A DNA stretch of 33,004 nt from Acidobacteriota bacterium (GTDB taxonomy: Bacteria; Acidobacteriota; Vicinamibacteria; Marinacidobacterales; Marinacidobacteraceae): positions 1 to 33,004 of the forward strand of contig JAJDVI010000011.1 of NCBI GenBank assembly GCA_022826195.1, given 5' to 3'. Below the pieces are notes generated by a model. The model was not told where the DNA came from. It did no database searches and saw nothing but the letters and a program-made list of their open reading frames with translations. The position numbers and the translations under genes were made by a program. Every line of letters starts with the position of its first letter. Within the stretch, counting starts at the first letter, position 1. Positions 32,869-33,004 of this stretch are shown here, in pieces.

Positions 32869-33004
32869 GCGGCCCTGCGGGCCGCATTCTGCCGGTTCCA
32901 CAGGGTTCCGCAGAGTGCCCTGACGTTCCGCTATGGCTACCTTTATTCAATGGCTTACGGTGCTATACTGTTCCTCACCGGAACGCCGCAGACTCCCTCG
33001 TTCC
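32869..33004 (+). repeat. right copy of the long inverted repeat, with a recombinase promoter-like region
   Basis: This segment is an inverted near-copy of 1431-1568. It begins with hairpin GCGGCCC-TGC-GGGCCGC and includes TATACT at 32964-32969 followed by GTTCC-TCACC-GGAAC. In the left copy the recombinase ATG lies about 45 bases beyond the point where this window stops, so a second, plus-strand recombinase gene probably starts just outside the right edge. The window ends before any coding sequence can be seen. Confidence 0.85.

Noticed and set aside
1..33004. Interpretation of the whole window as a classical genomic island
   Set aside because: The genes between the recombinase regions look like ordinary chromosomal genes (ccmC, beta-oxidation, TonB receptor), with no obvious change in codon or base use and no phage, conjugation or resistance genes.
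1..33004. CRISPR arrays, rRNA or tRNA genes
   Set aside because: No regularly spaced direct repeats, no cloverleaf sequences and no conserved rRNA segments were seen on either strand.

Overview
The window is GC-rich bacterial chromosomal DNA with tightly packed genes. The protein set points to Acidobacteriota: an Oar-type TonB-dependent receptor with an N-terminal carboxypeptidase-like domain, a GWxTD-domain protein, a giant secreted Asp-box (BNR/sortilin-like) protein, a very large secreted M14-type peptidase and Tat-exported enzymes. Gemmatimonadota is the main alternative. There are no rRNA or tRNA genes and no CRISPR array.

Layout. (1) 1-1590: a tyrosine recombinase on the minus strand, with two homologous palindromes downstream and a conserved upstream region. 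(2) 1.7-7.4 kb, minus strand: a Tat-exported class V aminotransferase-fold protein, then the trio circularly permuted ATP-grasp / alpha-E / transglutaminase, then an RsbW-like kinase and an RsbV-like STAS protein. (3) 7.6-11.2 kb, plus strand: a TM-helix-repeat channel protein, then a fused 3-hydroxyacyl-CoA dehydrogenase/enoyl-CoA hydratase six bases after it. (4) 15.1-11.25 kb, minus strand: ccmC, a ccmD-like gene of 47 codons, an SDR, a sodium symporter and an Ldh_2-family protein that seems to have lost its catalytic residues; neighbours overlap by 4 bases or lie 10 apart. (5) 15.1-18.6 kb: dienelactone hydrolase-like and small exported proteins, a GWxTD protein, a Cys-rich exported protein and a VapC/PIN remnant. 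(6) 18.7-32.7 kb, plus strand: TonB receptor, TldD (with Tat signal), TldE, a lipoprotein, the Asp-box protein and the M14 protein. Nearly all are exported, which suggests a peptide uptake and processing locus. (7) 32.75-33.0 kb: palindromic repeats and an inverted copy of the recombinase upstream region.

The strongest non-gene signals are these. The two recombinase upstream regions form an inverted repeat about 31 kb apart, so a second outward-reading recombinase probably begins just past the right edge. A TANNNT box lies exactly six bases before the start codon of three genes, which suggests leaderless transcripts. The TonB receptor has a long leader with a promoter, two mutually exclusive inverted repeats and a possible 47-codon upstream ORF.

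All assignments come from reading motifs by eye; no database search or folding was run.
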